Below the pieces are notes generated by a model that worked only from the letters and a program-made list of their open reading frames with translations, did not search any database and was not told the origin of the DNA. This document shows positions 62,679 to 64,000 of a stretch of DNA of 64,000 nucleotides, piece by piece. Location: positions 496,001-560,000 of the forward strand of contig NZ_CP059467.1 in the NCBI RefSeq assembly GCF_017894365.1. The letters run 5' to 3'. The DNA comes from Aromatoleum bremense. Lineage in GTDB: Bacteria > Pseudomonadota > Gammaproteobacteria > Burkholderiales > Rhodocyclaceae. Made by a program: the position numbers and the translations under genes. Position 1 is the first letter of the stretch. The number at the start of each line of letters is the position of its first letter.

Positions 62679-62829
62679 TCTTCAGACTTCCTGGCTGGAT
62701 GAACCGGCATAGTCTAATTGAGGGGCGACTATTGCGGACCGGCGCGAGATTTGCATCGTCGCCTGCGTATGGAAGAGCACTGCTCATCGCCTTGGCGCAG
62801 CACCCCTCGCGCGGCCGAAGCCGCAGGGG

Positions 62830-63030
62830 TCAGACGAAGAGGTCGATCGATCCGCCGACGGTTGCGCCGGGAATGGGCGCGACCGCGGGTTGGGGGAGCG
62901 CCTGCAGGAGCTGCGCGGCGCCGGATTGCTGCAGGTCCATCGCCTTCTTGAGGACGAGCAGCGAAGCTTGCGCCTGGACGGTGGCCGCGCTGTTCGCGGA
63001 GGCGGCGGCAGCGATCGTGGCAACGTTCAT
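62830..63030 (-). CDS. YjfB-like putative motility protein
   Basis: A 66-residue alanine-rich helical protein (VATIAAAASANSAATVQAQ) followed by ASLLVLKKAMDLQQSGAAQLLQAL, which matches the short YjfB family annotated as putative motility protein. Function is not established. No strong ribosome-binding site is seen. Lies 12 bp downstream of yajQ. Confidence 0.7.
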   Translation of the reverse strand: MNVATIAAAASANSAATVQAQASLLVLKKAMDLQQSGAAQLLQALPQPAVAPIPGATVGGSIDLFV

Positions 63031-63041
63031 CAGCTGCGCCG

Positions 63042-63527
63042 TCAGTCGCGGAAGTTGCCGAACTGCAGCGGGAAGTCGGTGATGTCCTTCTTCACCAGCG
63101 CGATGGCTTCCTGCAGGATGTCGCGCTTGGCGCCCGAGACGCGGATCGCTTCGCCCTGAATTGCGGCCTGGACCTTGAGCTTGCTGTCTTTGAGCAGCTT
63201 GACGATCTTCTTCGCGAGATCCTGCTCGACGCCGACGCGGACCTTGAGTTCCTGCTTGAGCTTGTTGCCGCCGATCTTCTGCAGGTCGCCGTATTCGAGG
63301 CAGCGCACGTCGATCTTCTTCGCCGTCATTTCGGGCAGCAGGATCTGGCGCATCTGATCGATCTGGAAGTCGCTGTCGCCGAACAGCGTCAACACCTTTT
63401 CGCCCTGCTCGACCCGCGCGTCGCTGCCCTTGAAGTCGTAGCGGCCGCTGATCTTGCGGTTGGCGACGTCGACCGCGTTCTTCAGCGAAGGCAGGTCGAC
63501 TTCGGACATGATGTCGAAGGATGGCAT
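63042..63527 (-). CDS. yajQ: YajQ-family nucleotide-binding protein
   Basis: A 161-residue cytoplasmic protein with the family start [20 protein letters not shown] and end [16 protein letters not shown]. YajQ proteins bind nucleotides/RNA, and some bind c-di-GMP. GGAGG precedes ATG 63527. Follows ppnP by 13 bp. Confidence 0.95.
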   Translation of the reverse strand: MPSFDIMSEVDLPSLKNAVDVANRKISGRYDFKGSDARVEQGEKVLTLFGDSDFQIDQMRQILLPEMTAKKIDVRCLEYGDLQKIGGNKLKQELKVRVGVEQDLAKKIVKLLKDSKLKVQAAIQGEAIRVSGAKRDILQEAIALVKKDITDFPLQFGNFRD

Positions 63528-63540
63528 GGCTCGCCTCCGG

Positions 63541-63864
63541 TCAGCCGAAGTGGCAGACGTAGTGGTACGGTTCGCCGGCAACTTCGATGTCGAAGCTGGA
63601 ATTGGCCGGCACGTTGAAGGACTCGCCGGCGCCGTAGACTTTCCACCCGGACTCGCCTTTCAGGCGCACGCGGCAGCTTCCCGCGACCCCTTCCATGATC
63701 TCGGGCGCACCGGTGTTGAACGTCAGCGCCGCCGGCAGGATCACGCCGACGGACTTCTTCGTGCCGTCCGCCAGCACGATACCGTGGCTCACGCATTTGC
63801 CGTCGAAATAGACGTTGGCCCTGGTGGTGACGGTGACGCCGTCGAATTTTTCGGTGAGGCTCAT
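63541..63864 (-). CDS. ppnP: Pyrimidine/purine nucleoside phosphorylase (YaiE/DUF1255)
   Basis: A 107-residue cupin-like enzyme that phosphorolyses several nucleosides. It shows the family blocks [26 protein letters not shown] and [16 protein letters not shown] ... YHYVCHFG. Length and both ends are standard. Confidence 0.92.
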   Translation of the reverse strand: MSLTEKFDGVTVTTRANVYFDGKCVSHGIVLADGTKKSVGVILPAALTFNTGAPEIMEGVAGSCRVRLKGESGWKVYGAGESFNVPANSSFDIEVAGEPYHYVCHFG

Positions 63865-63877
63865 GATTGCTGCTTTC

Positions 63878-64000
63878 CTATTCGATGCCGAGAAATCTCT
63901 GGATGAAACTCTTCGCGACGAAGCCGACGAAACCCAGCCCGAGCGCGATGAACAGCCACACGGTGCCGTATCTGCCGGCTTTCGATTGCTTCGCGAGGTT
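63878..64000 (-). CDS. C-terminal end of a small membrane protein (partial, DUF2788-like)
   Basis: The frame is open from the right edge to a TAG at 63878-63880. The 40 visible residues have [17 protein letters not shown] then [17 protein letters not shown], one membrane helix. It resembles the end of DUF2788-type proteins of betaproteobacteria, but only the tail is visible. Confidence 0.5.
   Translation of the reverse strand, partial: NLAKQSKAGRYGTVWLFIALGLGFVGFVAKSFIQRFLGIE

Noticed and set aside
1..64000. CRISPR arrays, tRNA/rRNA genes, insertion sequences, prophage or integron
   Set aside because: No spaced direct repeats, no tRNA-like T-arm clusters, no transposase or integrase motifs were seen on either strand.

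Overview
The window is a GC-rich (roughly two-thirds G+C), gene-dense stretch of a bacterial chromosome. Several things point to a denitrifying or facultatively anaerobic betaproteobacterium of the Rhodocyclales (Azoarcus/Aromatoleum/Thauera type): the protein families, an FNR/cbb3/HemN block, Dnr- and NnrS-like genes, a PHA synthase and a quinohemoprotein amine dehydrogenase (QHNDH) locus. I see no tRNA, rRNA, CRISPR array, insertion sequence or phage gene. The ordinary frame is chromosomal housekeeping; the accessory interest lies in the amine locus, the FNR regulon and the pilin operon.

1-10 kb: end of an ArnT/GT39-like glycosyltransferase, pgi, orn, a Ste24-type M48 protease, rsgA, a bidirectional terminator, a thiolase, a CobD/AmpE-like membrane protein, a DUF3365 c-type haem protein and an FtsH-like M41 protease. 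10.5-28 kb: a 13-gene, 16-kb minus-strand operon. It begins with a DUF1329 protein, a DUF1302 outer-membrane protein, an RND/MMPL exporter, a Ycf48-like propeller and a TerB-like protein. It continues with the complete QHNDH set qhpA-D-C-B-F-E and ends with two U32-family proteins that resemble the O2-independent hydroxylases UbiV and UbiU. An AraC-type activator is divergent. The flavin monooxygenase QhpG, which normally hydroxylates the cofactor tryptophan using O2, is not in the window; the U32 pair occupies its place. This suggests an oxygen-independent route to the CTQ cofactor and is the strongest candidate for a new system here.

28-34 kb: a chemoreceptor, a cobalamin riboswitch in front of a solitary tonB, and copA-copZ. 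34-53 kb is an oxygen/NO-response region: a SafE/TauE-like protein, hemN, fnr, hemerythrin, SirB2, NnrS, a Dnr-like regulator, PHA synthase, a beta-CASP metallo-beta-lactamase, a universal stress protein, ccoH, ccoG, ccoPQON, ccoS and ccoI. Five FNR/Dnr-type palindromes (TTGAC-N4-GTCAA or close) lie in its intergenic gaps. One of them sits at exactly the class II distance from a -10 element, followed about 100 nt later by a strong intrinsic terminator with no credible ORF between. I read this as an anaerobically induced small RNA between ccoS and ccoN.

53-64 kb: an SDR dehydrogenase with an upstream 18-bp palindrome, a CoA-type Nudix hydrolase, a retropepsin-like protease, a separate FimT, then a minor-pilin operon (fimT, pilW, pilX, an unusually large pilV, pilE) ending in an AlgZ/LytS-type kinase. 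No PilY1 is present. Last come a small unknown protein, a YjfB-like protein, yajQ, ppnP and the end of a small membrane protein.

Integrated reading: amines would be oxidised in the periplasm by QHNDH, with electrons passing to c-type cytochromes and then to cbb3 oxidase or the denitrification chain. FNR and Dnr adjust respiration, copper supply and NO defence to oxygen supply.
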